A DNA stretch of 64,000 nucleotides. Origin: an uncultured Clostridium sp. (lineage in GTDB: Bacteria; Bacillota; Clostridia; TANB77; CAG-508). Position numbers and translations under genes: made by a program. Positions within the stretch are counted from its first letter, which is position 1; each line of letters starts with the position of its first letter. This document shows positions 18,660 through 27,306 of this stretch, one piece after another. The stretch covers positions 39,909-103,908 of the forward strand of contig CAKNJR010000004.1 in the NCBI GenBank assembly GCA_930986425.1, given 5' to 3'. The notes under the pieces are model-generated. The model made no database searches. It was given only the letters and a program-made list of their open reading frames with translations, and was not told the origin of the DNA.

Positions 18660-19076
18660 ATGAAAATAAAATGTTTATTAGTAATGCCTAATAAGGAAGT
18701 ACAAAAGGTTAAAATACCTGGAAATATAAAATTTATTAAATCATTAATAGGAGACAATTTGCTTAGAATAAGGACAAATAAAAATAATCTAATTATTGCT
18801 AATCAAAATGCTGAAAACGATGAATTTAATAGACTTTTTCAGGGTTGCATATTATATGGAACTTTTTTAGTTGTTTCAATAAAAAATAAAAAACTAACTT
18901 CTATGAAAAAGAAGGATATCAGAAAGTTCTACAATATGTTTAAGTTAGTAAAACACCAAAAGAAAATTTCAAAATACAAAGAAGAATTTTGGGAAGAGTA
19001 CTATTACAGACAAAGAGAAATGAAAGAAAAAAATAGAGAGCATAATAAAGAGTTTATCTTTAAAAATGCTGCTTAA
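18660..19076 (+). CDS. Hypothetical protein
   Basis: 138 aa. The N-terminal 90 residues look like an alpha/beta domain (MKIKCLLVMPNKEVQKVKIP ... GCILYGTFLVVSIKNKK). The C-terminus is a very basic helix (KHQKKISKYKEEFWEEYYYR) that ends in KNAA. GAAAGGAAG precedes the ATG. No family recognised. Confidence 0.65.
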   Translation: MKIKCLLVMPNKEVQKVKIPGNIKFIKSLIGDNLLRIRTNKNNLIIANQNAENDEFNRLFQGCILYGTFLVVSIKNKKLTSMKKKDIRKFYNMFKLVKHQKKISKYKEEFWEEYYYRQREMKEKNREHNKEFIFKNAA

Positions 19077-19092
19077 GAAAGGAAGGATTTAT

Positions 19093-19377
19093 ATGAATAA
19101 TTATGAAACAGTTTTTTTAATAAAGGATAACATTACAGATGAACAAAGGAATTCTGTTGTTGAAGAAATTAAGAATTTTCTTGTAAAAAAAGGAAAAATC
19201 TCAAAAGTTGATGATTTAGGTAAAAGGATGCTAGCATATAAAATTCAAAATCATCAATATGCGTATTATATTGTAATTTATTTTTCAGGAACTCCTGACA
19301 TTATTCCTGAATTAGAAAGAAAATATCGTATTAATGAAAATATACTTAAATTTATAATTGTTAAACAAGATAATTAG
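19093..19377 (+). CDS. rpsF: Ribosomal protein S6 homologue carried by the ICE
   Basis: 94 aa, the normal S6 length, from MNNYETVFLIKDNITDEQRN; GGAAGGA precedes this ATG. The S6 ferredoxin-like fold is clear: YETVFLIK, KVDDLGKRMLAYKIQNHQYA, YYIVIYFSG, ELERKYRINENILKFIIVK. Next comes ssb, as in the chromosomal rpsF-ssb-rpsR operon, which suggests the pair was captured together. S6 binds 16S rRNA with S18. An extra copy on a mobile element is unusual; it may replace or modify host S6 or have another RNA role. Confidence 0.9.
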   Translation: MNNYETVFLIKDNITDEQRNSVVEEIKNFLVKKGKISKVDDLGKRMLAYKIQNHQYAYYIVIYFSGTPDIIPELERKYRINENILKFIIVKQDN

Positions 19378-19391
19378 AAAGGAAGGAAAAT

Positions 19392-19820
19392 ATGAATAAA
19401 ACAATTTTATTAGGGAGATTAACAAAATCTCCAGAAATTAAATTTTCACAAGCGAATAATGTAAAAATTGCTACATTTAGTTTAGCTGTAAATAGGAAAT
19501 ATACTAAAAAAGGTGAAGAAAGTCAAGCTGACTTTTTCAATATAATTACCTTTTCTAAACTTGCCGACTTCGTAGAGAAGTTTTTAAATCAAGGTACACA
19601 AGTTTGTATTAGTGGTAGACTTCAAACACGAAACTATGAGGATAAGAATGGTATTAGAAGATATGTAACAGAAGTTATTGCTGAAGAAATTGATTTTGCT
19701 GATAGTTATACAAAACTTGAAGGAAATACTGATAATACACAAGAGACTGTTAGTAATAATCTAAATGAAAAAAATACACAAGAAGATTTTATTTCTAATG
19801 GTGATGATTTACCATTTTAA
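19392..19820 (+). CDS. ssb: Single-stranded DNA-binding protein
   Basis: 142 aa. OB-fold MNKTILLGRLTKSPEIKFSQ ... FNIITFSKLADFVEKFLNQG, an acidic disordered linker, and the conserved C-terminal tip DDLPF that recruits DNA-repair and replication partners. It probably coats the transferred strand or protects the circular form. GGAAGGAAA precedes the ATG. Follows rpsF by 14 bp. Confidence 0.95.
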   Translation: MNKTILLGRLTKSPEIKFSQANNVKIATFSLAVNRKYTKKGEESQADFFNIITFSKLADFVEKFLNQGTQVCISGRLQTRNYEDKNGIRRYVTEVIAEEIDFADSYTKLEGNTDNTQETVSNNLNEKNTQEDFISNGDDLPF

Positions 19821-19834
19821 AGGAGGTTTAAGCT

Positions 19835-20176
19835 ATGCAAAAATTAATCAATAAATATTTTAATGAATTATGCAAAGAAAAATTTTTCAAAGAGGATGAT
19901 GAAGAACTAATTGGAAAAGCAAAAGATGTTATTGATAACTTAACTAGTCAAATAGAATATGCTAAAGACCCAGCAAATGCACTTAATGAATGCGATATAG
20001 AATTTGTTGTGAATGAAGCGACTGATTTGATACAAGAAATCAATAAACATTATCAAGATAAAGACGATGTCATTGAAATAGCTCTTCATCCAATGTCAGG
20101 TTTTTATGTGCTACAAGATAAAGAAAAACTACTAGAAGAATTACAAGATTATTATGAAGAATTGGAGGAAAAATAG
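19835..20176 (+). CDS. Hypothetical acidic protein
   Basis: 113 aa, all-helical and strongly acidic, with KEKFFKEDDEELIGKAKDVI near the start and LQDYYEELEEK at the end. AAAGGAGG precedes the ATG. No family recognised. Position after ssb suggests a DNA-metabolism partner or an anti-restriction mimic, but this is only inference. Confidence 0.65.
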   Translation: MQKLINKYFNELCKEKFFKEDDEELIGKAKDVIDNLTSQIEYAKDPANALNECDIEFVVNEATDLIQEINKHYQDKDDVIEIALHPMSGFYVLQDKEKLLEELQDYYEELEEK

Positions 20177-20177
20177 T

Positions 20178-20456
20178 ATGGTAACAAATATAGTAAGTGT
20201 AAAATATGAAGATAAATACAAGCCTAAAACATTTAGTGGGAAAGCATATTCTTATTTCACTGCAATTCCTTTAGCTGTGGGGGATTTAGTCGTTGCTCCA
20301 ACAGCTTACGGTGAAAAAATCGCAAGAGTATCAGTTATAGATATTCCAGAATTCCAAGTTGAATTTATGCAAGCCAGTTTAAAATTGATTACAGAAAAAA
20401 TCGACAAGCAAAAATATTTAGAAGAAAATAAAATAATATCTCAAGAGGCTGCATAA
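20178..20456 (+). CDS. Small OB-like protein
   Basis: 92 aa, MVTNIVSVKYEDKYKPKTFS. The segment AIPLAVGDLVVAPTAYGEKI resembles the small barrel of primosomal PriA-type 3'-binding domains and of short phage proteins. It starts next to the previous stop and ends in SQEAA. Possible nucleic-acid binding. Confidence 0.6.
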   Translation: MVTNIVSVKYEDKYKPKTFSGKAYSYFTAIPLAVGDLVVAPTAYGEKIARVSVIDIPEFQVEFMQASLKLITEKIDKQKYLEENKIISQEAA

Positions 20457-20457
20457 T

Positions 20458-20859
20458 ATGAACGGTAAGGAAATAGCAGATATTCTAGTTCAAAAATTAA
20501 TTTCTAATGGATTTATTGTTCACAAATATAATTCACATACTACAAGTTCAATTTATCTAAAATTAGATTATGGACTTTCTTGTGGAATTAGAATAGCAGA
20601 CCATCCCGGCAAAAAGAAATATAGTTACAGATTTAATGTAATAAAAGACTATCTTGGAGATAAGGTCATCATAAAAGATGGCCTTATTTGCCGTTTTTAT
20701 GACTTTACTGAACTAGAAAATGTAATAATTGCAGTGCAAAAAGAAAGACAGGAAAAAATTAATAAATATGGCTTACAAAACTACAAAAAATATATGGAAA
20801 GAGAATCCAAAGATGATTTATATACAAGATTTAAAAAAATGGAGGTAAAAAAGAAATGA
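20458..20859 (+). CDS. Hypothetical protein
   Basis: 133 aa. Alpha/beta start (MNGKEIADILVQKLISNGF), then a beta-rich middle (YSYRFNVIKDYLGDKVII) and a basic helical tail (ERESKDDLYTRFKKMEVKKK). It begins right after the previous stop and overlaps PcfK by 4 bp. No family recognised. Confidence 0.65.
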   Translation: MNGKEIADILVQKLISNGFIVHKYNSHTTSSIYLKLDYGLSCGIRIADHPGKKKYSYRFNVIKDYLGDKVIIKDGLICRFYDFTELENVIIAVQKERQEKINKYGLQNYKKYMERESKDDLYTRFKKMEVKKK

Positions 20860-21281
20860 CTGGTTTTGAAAGGTTAAAAGAACAAGTAAAAGACCAAGAA
20901 GACAAAGCTTTAGTACAAACAGTAGAATACTTATTAACTCGTGAAGACATAGAAGAAGATTATCTAAAAGAAGAAAAAACACTTGAAGGAATGTGTAAAT
21001 TTATAAAAAATAAGGCAAAAAAATATATGAAAAACGGTTGGAACTATATTACTAACGAAGTAGTTTATTCATGGGCTGTTATGTATTTTTCATTGCCTGA
21101 TTTGTTTTTAGGAATAGAACATAAAGAAGTAACTAAAACTAAAACGAAATCAAATACAAAAAAATCCTCTAAAAGTTCTAATACTAAAAATAATATAGTT
21201 TCATTAGAGCAGGCCAAAAAAGAAATAGAAAAAAAGAAAGAAACTACACAACTTTCCTTATTTGGAGGTGTTGCTAAATGA
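20856..21281 (+). CDS. PcfK-like protein
   Basis: 141 aa. The N-terminal helical domain (MTGFERLKEQVKDQEDKALV ... SWAVMYFSLPDLFLG) and a Lys/Ser-rich linker match the PcfK family found next to PcfJ in pCF10-type elements. The C-terminus TTQLSLFGG resembles a beta-clamp-binding motif (QLSLF), which would tie the protein to the replisome. It overlaps both neighbours by 4 bp. Confidence 0.8.
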   Translation: MTGFERLKEQVKDQEDKALVQTVEYLLTREDIEEDYLKEEKTLEGMCKFIKNKAKKYMKNGWNYITNEVVYSWAVMYFSLPDLFLGIEHKEVTKTKTKSNTKKSSKSSNTKNNIVSLEQAKKEIEKKKETTQLSLFGGVAK

Positions 21282-22852
21282 AACAAGGAGAAATAGAAAG
21301 CATGATGGATAAAATTGATAAAAGATGCAAATTGCCTAAGTATTGGAATGATTTTATAGAAAAACAAGTACAAAATTTTCATTATATTATTAAAGATACA
21401 AAGCGAAGAGAATGTTACTGTACTAATTGTCATAATACTTTTTATGATACGAAAGTGAGAATTGGAAATTATTTTAAATGTCCAAATTGTAAAAATGAAA
21501 TATATGTAATTAGCAAAAGCCAAAATTATATAAAAAGTTTTAAAAAATCTGTTAATTTAGTACAAAGGATAAATAAAAACATTATTACAAGAGTATTTGA
21601 AATAGAAGTATTTTATAATAAAGATAAAAAAATTATGGACAGAGATATTGTAGAATATTGTAGAATTATTCCAGGAAAAGGTAAATTTTTAAATGATAAT
21701 GTGTGGTTTTGCCTTGGTTATATGCATATATCTCATTATAATTATTTAATAAATAATATTAGTTGGAGAAAATATAATGGATGTAGATTTTTTAGTGATT
21801 TTACAACATATCCTTACAATAAAAAGAAAATAGTAAAAGGTACAAAATTTGAATATGCTCCTATTCTAGAGTTTACCAAGATGTTTTATCCTTATAATTT
21901 TATTGATGTTACCGAACTAGCAGCATACGAAAGCTTCGAATTATTATGGAATATGAAATTATATAATCTATGTTTTAGTGCAAAGAGATTAAATAAAAAA
22001 GGGAGCTTTTATAAAGTATTTGGGTTACCTAAGAATTATCTTAAATTTATGCAAGATAACAATATAGATTATAAAGGCTTAAAACTACTTCAACTATTTA
22101 AAGTTCAAGATATTAATTTGATAAAAAAATGTTATGATAGTAATTTTAGAGATATAAAGTTTTTATATAAAAATGGTATATTAAAAAATTATCTAGCCTC
22201 TGGAAACAAAATATATTTAGAAAATATAAAAATGTTAAAGGAAATTAGTGAGTTTATACCATTGCGCAAGTTAAATAATTATCCCAAAGGATTAAAGAAT
22301 TTGCCTATATATAGAGACTATCTTGTTATGTCAAAAAAATTATCATATCATTATAAATCAAGAAAAGATTTATTCCCCAGAAATTTAATATCAAGGCACG
22401 ATAAAATGCAGAAGAAAATTACTATTCAAGAAGATATGGACACACAATTTAAAGCATATTTAAGATATTTAGATTTATCCAAATATACTTATGAAGATGA
22501 TAAATATATTATTTTTCCTGCACCTAGTATAAGTGATTTAAAGAACGAAGGAACTCAACAAGGAAATTGTGTTGGCTATATGTACTTAAATTCATATATA
22601 GAAAATAAAACTGAAATTTATTTTATAAGAAATTTATCAGAGGTTACTAAATCATTTATAACCCTAGAATTTAAAAATGGCCATGTAGTTCAAAAGGAAT
22701 TACCTCACCATAGTAGAGATTTTACGGATGAACAAAATGCTTTTATTGATAAATGGATTGGGTTTAGAAATTTTATAGATTTAAAAGAAAAGTACAAGAA
22801 AAAACAGGAAATTAAAGTCATCAAATATAATTTCAAAAAGATGGCTTCCTAA
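21278..22852 (+). CDS. PcfJ-like protein
   Basis: 524 aa. The N-terminal zinc ribbon CYCTNCHNTFYD ... CPNCKNEIYV (about residues 48-72) and the C-terminal segment EGTQQGNCVGYMYLNSYI ... NAFIDKWIGFRN are characteristic of PcfJ. The family is conserved in Gram-positive conjugative elements; its exact role in transfer is not known. Coupled to PcfK by a 4-bp overlap. Confidence 0.85.
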   Translation: MKQGEIESMMDKIDKRCKLPKYWNDFIEKQVQNFHYIIKDTKRRECYCTNCHNTFYDTKVRIGNYFKCPNCKNEIYVISKSQNYIKSFKKSVNLVQRINKNIITRVFEIEVFYNKDKKIMDRDIVEYCRIIPGKGKFLNDNVWFCLGYMHISHYNYLINNISWRKYNGCRFFSDFTTYPYNKKKIVKGTKFEYAPILEFTKMFYPYNFIDVTELAAYESFELLWNMKLYNLCFSAKRLNKKGSFYKVFGLPKNYLKFMQDNNIDYKGLKLLQLFKVQDINLIKKCYDSNFRDIKFLYKNGILKNYLASGNKIYLENIKMLKEISEFIPLRKLNNYPKGLKNLPIYRDYLVMSKKLSYHYKSRKDLFPRNLISRHDKMQKKITIQEDMDTQFKAYLRYLDLSKYTYEDDKYIIFPAPSISDLKNEGTQQGNCVGYMYLNSYIENKTEIYFIRNLSEVTKSFITLEFKNGHVVQKELPHHSRDFTDEQNAFIDKWIGFRNFIDLKEKYKKKQEIKVIKYNFKKMAS

Positions 22853-22860
22853 AAGGTAAA

Positions 22861-23712
22861 ATGAATACTAAATACAATAGAAGATTAAAAGCTAAAGAAA
22901 TATATGATAAGGTTGTTAATAATGTACTAACAATAATGAAAAATGGAGAATATGAAAAGTTTTTGAAATTTCAAAATCAATTTACTAAATACAGTTTTAA
23001 TAATACTGTGCTTATATTTAGTCAGTTTCCGGATGCTACAAATGTTGCAGGAAAAGCTAAATGGAAAAGATTAGGTCGAGAATTAATAGACGGCGCAAAG
23101 CGAATACAAATAACTGCAGGTATGCCAGCTCAAGGTAAAACTACTGTGAAAAGAATTATAGATGGTAAAGAAATTGAAGAAACTCAAATCTACAATTATA
23201 CTGCCTATAAACCAGTTTATGTATATGATATATCTCAAACAATAGGAGAACCAATGCCACTAGAAGTTAAAATGCTTGATAGTAAAAATATGGGTTCTTT
23301 TTTTGAAAAATTAAAACAATTTAGTAAATTCCCTATTTATGAAAAAGAACTTGAACAGGGTGTAAAAGGTTATTATAGCCCTAAGTATAAGGAAATATCA
23401 ATAGAAAAAAGAATGTCTATTGATGCTAAAACAGCTGTGTTATTACATGAGCTAACGCATGGTCTATATGATGATTTTGATTATAAAGTAGATAGAAACT
23501 TATCAGAAATTTTTGTTGAATCTGTTGCTTACATAGTAGCAGATTACTTTGGTCTTGATAATTCTATGTGCAGTTTTAATTACATAACGCAATATGCAAA
23601 AGGAAATCCGAAAATCATAATTGATTTAGGTTCAAAAATAAAAAAATGTGCAACCGATTTTATAAAAGAACTTGAAGAGTTTGAAATTAAAGAAAACCAA
23701 CTTGTTGCATAG
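22861..23712 (+). CDS. ArdC/LtrC-like protein with HExxH metalloprotease motif
   Basis: 283 aa. The N-terminal domain (YEKFLKFQNQFTKYSFNNTV ... AKWKRLGRELIDGAKRIQI) matches the ssDNA-binding ArdC N-domain. The C-terminal half is a zincin with LLHELTHGLYDD (HExxH, near residue 200) and a downstream acidic helix SEIFVESVAYIVAD supplying the third ligand. ArdC-type proteins protect incoming single-stranded DNA from restriction. It ends in QLVA. Confidence 0.85.
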   Translation: MNTKYNRRLKAKEIYDKVVNNVLTIMKNGEYEKFLKFQNQFTKYSFNNTVLIFSQFPDATNVAGKAKWKRLGRELIDGAKRIQITAGMPAQGKTTVKRIIDGKEIEETQIYNYTAYKPVYVYDISQTIGEPMPLEVKMLDSKNMGSFFEKLKQFSKFPIYEKELEQGVKGYYSPKYKEISIEKRMSIDAKTAVLLHELTHGLYDDFDYKVDRNLSEIFVESVAYIVADYFGLDNSMCSFNYITQYAKGNPKIIIDLGSKIKKCATDFIKELEEFEIKENQLVA

Positions 23713-23722
23713 AGGAGGAAAT

Positions 23723-23890
23723 ATGTTTAAATTATATAAGAATGAAAAATTACTGTTAGTCGCTCCTTATTGGGAGGACTTGGTTAGTTTCGTTGAAATT
23801 CTTAAAAAATACAATAAAAAGTTTATTAATAGGAAAGAGTTTATTGTTAAATGTAATGATGAGCTCTTTTATTATTGGAAAAGAAAATAA
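23723..23890 (+). CDS. Small hypothetical protein
   Basis: 55 aa, MFKLYKNEKLLLVAPYWEDL. AGAGGAGG stands 7 nt before this ATG, better than an upstream in-frame start inside the previous gene. Basic and aromatic; no family recognised. Confidence 0.6.
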   Translation: MFKLYKNEKLLLVAPYWEDLVSFVEILKKYNKKFINRKEFIVKCNDELFYYWKRK

Positions 23891-23912
23891 GTAGGAAAGG
23901 ATACCTAAAATT

Positions 23913-25001
23913 ATGAATTATTTAGATGAACAGGAAGTAAAAAAGCATATAAATATTTTGAATGTAGCATACCACTTATGCTTAGAAATTGTAGAACATG
24001 CTGGATATGAGTATAAAGCAATATGCCCATTTTGTGGGTATAATAAAAACAGTAAAATCCCCACACTATCTTTAAATGCTGAAACTAATAAATATTGTTG
24101 TAGTCGCTGTGGTGCTGGAGGGTATTCAATAGGTTTATATGCTAGAATGAAAAAATTAAGTAATCAAGAAGCTTATAGAGAACTTTTAGACAGAGAATGT
24201 TATTCTCAAAATAGAGTAGCGGTTGAAATTAGTCCAATTAATTTATTAGCAGATATAAAATTAAGAGATAAAGTATATAGAGATTTACTAAATATGTTAA
24301 AATTAGAAGGCCAGCATAAAAATTATCTAAGAAGTTTATGTTTATTGAATAGTTCTATTGAAGGTAATTTATATAGAACTGTACCTAAAAATTATATCAA
24401 AAGAAGGTTAATATCCCATATTTTATCCAAAAAATATAATCTTGCAGGAATACCGGGCTTTTTTCAAGAAGAGGATTTTAAATGGTGCTTTAGTAAATAT
24501 CGTGGATTTTTTGTACCAGTACTTAATGATGATGGACTCATACAAGGTCTTTCCATACATTTAGATAAACCATTTAATAATACTGAAGATCTTTGGTTTT
24601 CAAGTAGTAAAAAAATAAATGGAACATCTTCTAAAAATTATATAATGAAAAGTAATATTACACCTAATACCACAAACGTAATTTTAACTGATAATTTCAT
24701 TTTAGGTCATCTTATAAAAGATGCGCTAAATTTACCAGTTATAAGTTTTCAAAACATATCTAATTCATATATGATTTTAAATTCAATACAAAATACTAAT
24801 ATTAGAAATATTACTTTCATTGTAAGAATACCTAATTGTAACAATAATTTAGATTATATTATAAATCGAATATTTCGAGATTTATTGCCATTAGGTTACA
24901 ACTTAGACTGTAAGAGTATTACTGATTATAACGAAATCTTTAATTTAGATTTTTTTGATGAAAATTTTAATGTTAATAATACATTGAAAAATGTTGCTTA
25001 A
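23913..25001 (+). CDS. Primase-like protein with CHC2-type zinc finger
   Basis: 362 aa. Zinc finger CPFCGYNKNSKIPTLSL ... CCSRCGAGGYSIGLYARMKK (about residues 38-80), as in DnaG N-domains. The C-terminal part carries a Toprim-like fold (VILTDNFILGHLIKDALNLP) without obvious catalytic acids, as in DUF3854-type primase/helicase-like ICE proteins. It probably primes or assists replication of the circular or transferred form. Last gene of the operon, with a terminator 10 bp later. Confidence 0.8.
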   Translation: MNYLDEQEVKKHINILNVAYHLCLEIVEHAGYEYKAICPFCGYNKNSKIPTLSLNAETNKYCCSRCGAGGYSIGLYARMKKLSNQEAYRELLDRECYSQNRVAVEISPINLLADIKLRDKVYRDLLNMLKLEGQHKNYLRSLCLLNSSIEGNLYRTVPKNYIKRRLISHILSKKYNLAGIPGFFQEEDFKWCFSKYRGFFVPVLNDDGLIQGLSIHLDKPFNNTEDLWFSSSKKINGTSSKNYIMKSNITPNTTNVILTDNFILGHLIKDALNLPVISFQNISNSYMILNSIQNTNIRNITFIVRIPNCNNNLDYIINRIFRDLLPLGYNLDCKSITDYNEIFNLDFFDENFNVNNTLKNVA

Positions 25002-25010
25002 AACATAAAT

Positions 25011-25040
25011 ATAGCCTATTCTTTTTTAAGAATAGGCTAT
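25011..25040 (+). terminator. Terminator of the DNA-processing operon
   Basis: Perfect 13-bp stem ATAGCCTATTCTT/AAGAATAGGCTAT with a 4-nt loop, then ATCCTTATTTT. Confidence 0.85.
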
Positions 25041-25184
25041 ATCCTTATTTTCTACTTTTTTAATTTGTTTATTGACTAGCCATAAAAAAATTCTATTACA
25101 AGTCTTCAAAATCTGTATTCCAATACGGTTAAAAACATCATCTATTAATAGATATAATAATTAAGAATAGGAGATAATAGATGT

Positions 25185-25520
25185 ATGAGTGCTTTTGATT
25201 GTATATGGACCAAAGAGCCTCTTGTAAGAAAAACTATTGAAATTGATGATAATCTTTATTCTAAATTACAAGAATTATCACAAAATAAATATGATGCATC
25301 AGTAAATAAGCTCATAAATGCTTGTATATTGGATTTAGTAAAAACTAAAAAAATTAATCTTTATAAACCTAGTAAAAATTCTATTTCAGTTAAACATAGT
25401 TTATTAATAAGAGCTTCTTTAGTTGAGGAATTGGATAAATTGAAAAGTGAATTTAATTTATCTCTTTATAAATTAGTTAATATATCTATAAAAAATGCAA
25501 TAGATGAAATAACAAGATAA
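25185..25520 (+). CDS. Tandem ribbon-helix-helix protein
   Basis: 111 aa. Two similar units: RKTIEIDDNLYSKLQELSQN and SVKHSLLIRASLVEELDKL, each a beta strand followed by two helices, as in Arc/MetJ/CopG proteins. GGAG is 11 nt before the ATG. It could be a repressor or a relaxosome accessory protein. It stands alone after the operon terminator. Confidence 0.65.
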   Translation: MSAFDCIWTKEPLVRKTIEIDDNLYSKLQELSQNKYDASVNKLINACILDLVKTKKINLYKPSKNSISVKHSLLIRASLVEELDKLKSEFNLSLYKLVNISIKNAIDEITR

Positions 25521-25586
25521 ACTCTTATTGTGGTCTTGAGCTTATCTTGCCTAGAAATATAGTTTGTTATATGCTTATATAATGAA

Positions 25587-25922
25587 CTATTTTTTTATGT
25601 ATATATCATATATATTCCCTAAAATATAGTCATTTTCTAATGCAGTTATTTCATTTCCTTTTGATATCAATTTATCCATTAAATCAAGTGCTAATCCCTT
25701 AGTATTATCCTCAATCAAGCATAAAATCCTGTCAATTAAAAACTTTCTGTCCTTTTGATACCTATCATATTTTAAATTTTTTTTAGCTTTTTGACAGCCT
25801 TTGTATGAATAAATATCTATAAACTTAGATTTATCTGAACTACGTTTATTTCCTAAATGTGTTTTATACTTTTCCCTTTCATTTATCCATTTTTCTGATA
25901 AATTATCTTTTTTTTCTTTCAT
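25587..25922 (-). CDS. Hypothetical basic protein
   Basis: 111 aa, very Lys-rich in the first half (KYKTHLGNKRSSDKSKFIDI), helical at the C-terminus (FLIDRILCLIEDNTKGLALD). GGGAAAGGAGGG precedes the ATG, so translation is likely. No family recognised. Confidence 0.65.
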   Translation of the reverse strand: MKEKKDNLSEKWINEREKYKTHLGNKRSSDKSKFIDIYSYKGCQKAKKNLKYDRYQKDRKFLIDRILCLIEDNTKGLALDLMDKLISKGNEITALENDYILGNIYDIYIKK

Positions 25923-26024
25923 TCTACTCCCTCCTTTCCCTTTATTATCAACATAAAAAATATATTAGTGTGGTCAATAATATCTTATCATTTTGATGTT
26001 AAGTTAGCAACCTATTTTTAGTAA

Positions 26025-26064
26025 AAAAGGTCCTTATAATTTACTTTTATTATAGGACCTTTTA
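26025..26064 (-). terminator. Terminator of the caspase-like gene
   Basis: Stem AAAGGTCC ... GGACCTTT extended by TTATAA/TTATA, followed leftward by TTTTTT. Confidence 0.8.
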
Positions 26065-26067
26065 TAA

Positions 26068-27306
26068 TTAAATTTCTATTTCTACATTAGAATATGCAAT
26101 TGAATCTAATTCAGAGTTTTTGATTTTGTTTGGTATTGAGAAAATTATATATCTTTTATTTGTTTCTATATCTAAATAATATTTATAAGTTATATTTTCT
26201 TCTAATAATTCTATTTCATCATTTGTTTTAATTTTTGCTATTGCCTCATCTTTTAAAATATTTATTTCATTTTCAGTTAGTTGTAATATATTACTCTCTC
26301 TAGAATTCAAGATTGCATTTTGTTTTTCAATATCAACATTATTATCATATATAGCAGTAATAGTATTACCCTCACTTACAATTGTATATCCAGCATTAGT
26401 ATAAAATTCTCCTACTTTTAATTGTAAATCAACATACTTTGTCATTAAATTATTATTATCATGTCCAACTTCTGATACTCCTATTCCATTTGTTTCTATC
26501 CTTTCATAATTGTTGATGTCAAATTCAGGGTTACTTTCTTTTATGATATCTAGTGCAGCATCATTATCTAATATACTTTTAGTATTTTTTAATAAATTTC
26601 TGTCATCATTGACTATACTATTACTTCGATATTTTCCTATTTTTATATTACTGTCACCGTGATGCCATATTTGTACTTTTTTGACGTTTGGAAATAGATA
26701 TATAAAGCTATTAGCATATTCAACTGAGTCATAGACGCCATAACCTGCAGCCAATCTTTCATTATATCTTTCATTCCAATTAGTAGAGCTTCCAGAGTTG
26801 ATATCGTCTCTAAAGCCTACTGCGACATCAGCCCCTCTTTGTGCTGTTTGTGCTGTTATACTATTAGCATTGCTTTGGTCGTTTTCTCCAGCACTTCTAC
26901 AACTAGAATACGTTACTAAAATTGTATCAGCATCCCAGTGTACAGCATTAGTACCTATCATCTGTTTTGTCGTCCCATTTATATTATAGTTTCCTGTATC
27001 ACCAACTATAATTCCGGTTTGCGAAAATTCTATATTATTTAATCCTCCATGAGTTGAAAAGAACTGAACATCAGCATATAGGTTTTCCCATAGTTGCTGT
27101 GCAGTTGGGTCTGTAATACCATAAGAATGATATCCTGCATCCGCATATGAATTTGCTGCATTATTCATATCTTTAACTGTATTTAGACCATTAAACTGTG
27201 TTGCAACTGATAAAGCAAAATTATCTCTAGCCTGTACACTACTAGCTATAAGATAAATAAAAGTTAAAATTAAAAATAAAATTTTAAAATACACTCTCTT
27301 CTTCAT
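26068..27306 (-). CDS. Secreted caspase-like (clan CD) protein
   Basis: 412 aa with signal peptide (FKILFLILTFIYLIASSVQA). The mature protein shows a His/Cys pair in clan-CD order: VQFFSTHGGLNN (His near 86) and TILVTYSSCRSAGEND (Cys near 133), then QTAQRGADVAVGFRDD, as in gingipain, clostripain and CHAT-type folds. The C-terminal half resembles a small PepSY-like alpha/beta module. It overlaps the sigma-factor gene by 4 bp, so both are made together. Proteolytic activity is inferred from the dyad only. Confidence 0.7.
   Translation of the reverse strand: MKKRVYFKILFLILTFIYLIASSVQARDNFALSVATQFNGLNTVKDMNNAANSYADAGYHSYGITDPTAQQLWENLYADVQFFSTHGGLNNIEFSQTGIIVGDTGNYNINGTTKQMIGTNAVHWDADTILVTYSSCRSAGENDQSNANSITAQTAQRGADVAVGFRDDINSGSSTNWNERYNERLAAGYGVYDSVEYANSFIYLFPNVKKVQIWHHGDSNIKIGKYRSNSIVNDDRNLLKNTKSILDNDAALDIIKESNPEFDINNYERIETNGIGVSEVGHDNNNLMTKYVDLQLKVGEFYTNAGYTIVSEGNTITAIYDNNVDIEKQNAILNSRESNILQLTENEINILKDEAIAKIKTNDEIELLEENITYKYYLDIETNKRYIIFSIPNKIKNSELDSIAYSNVEIEI

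Noticed and set aside
21065..21523. Minus-strand ORF of 152 codons over PcfK/PcfJ
   Set aside because: Antisense of two well-supported coupled genes.
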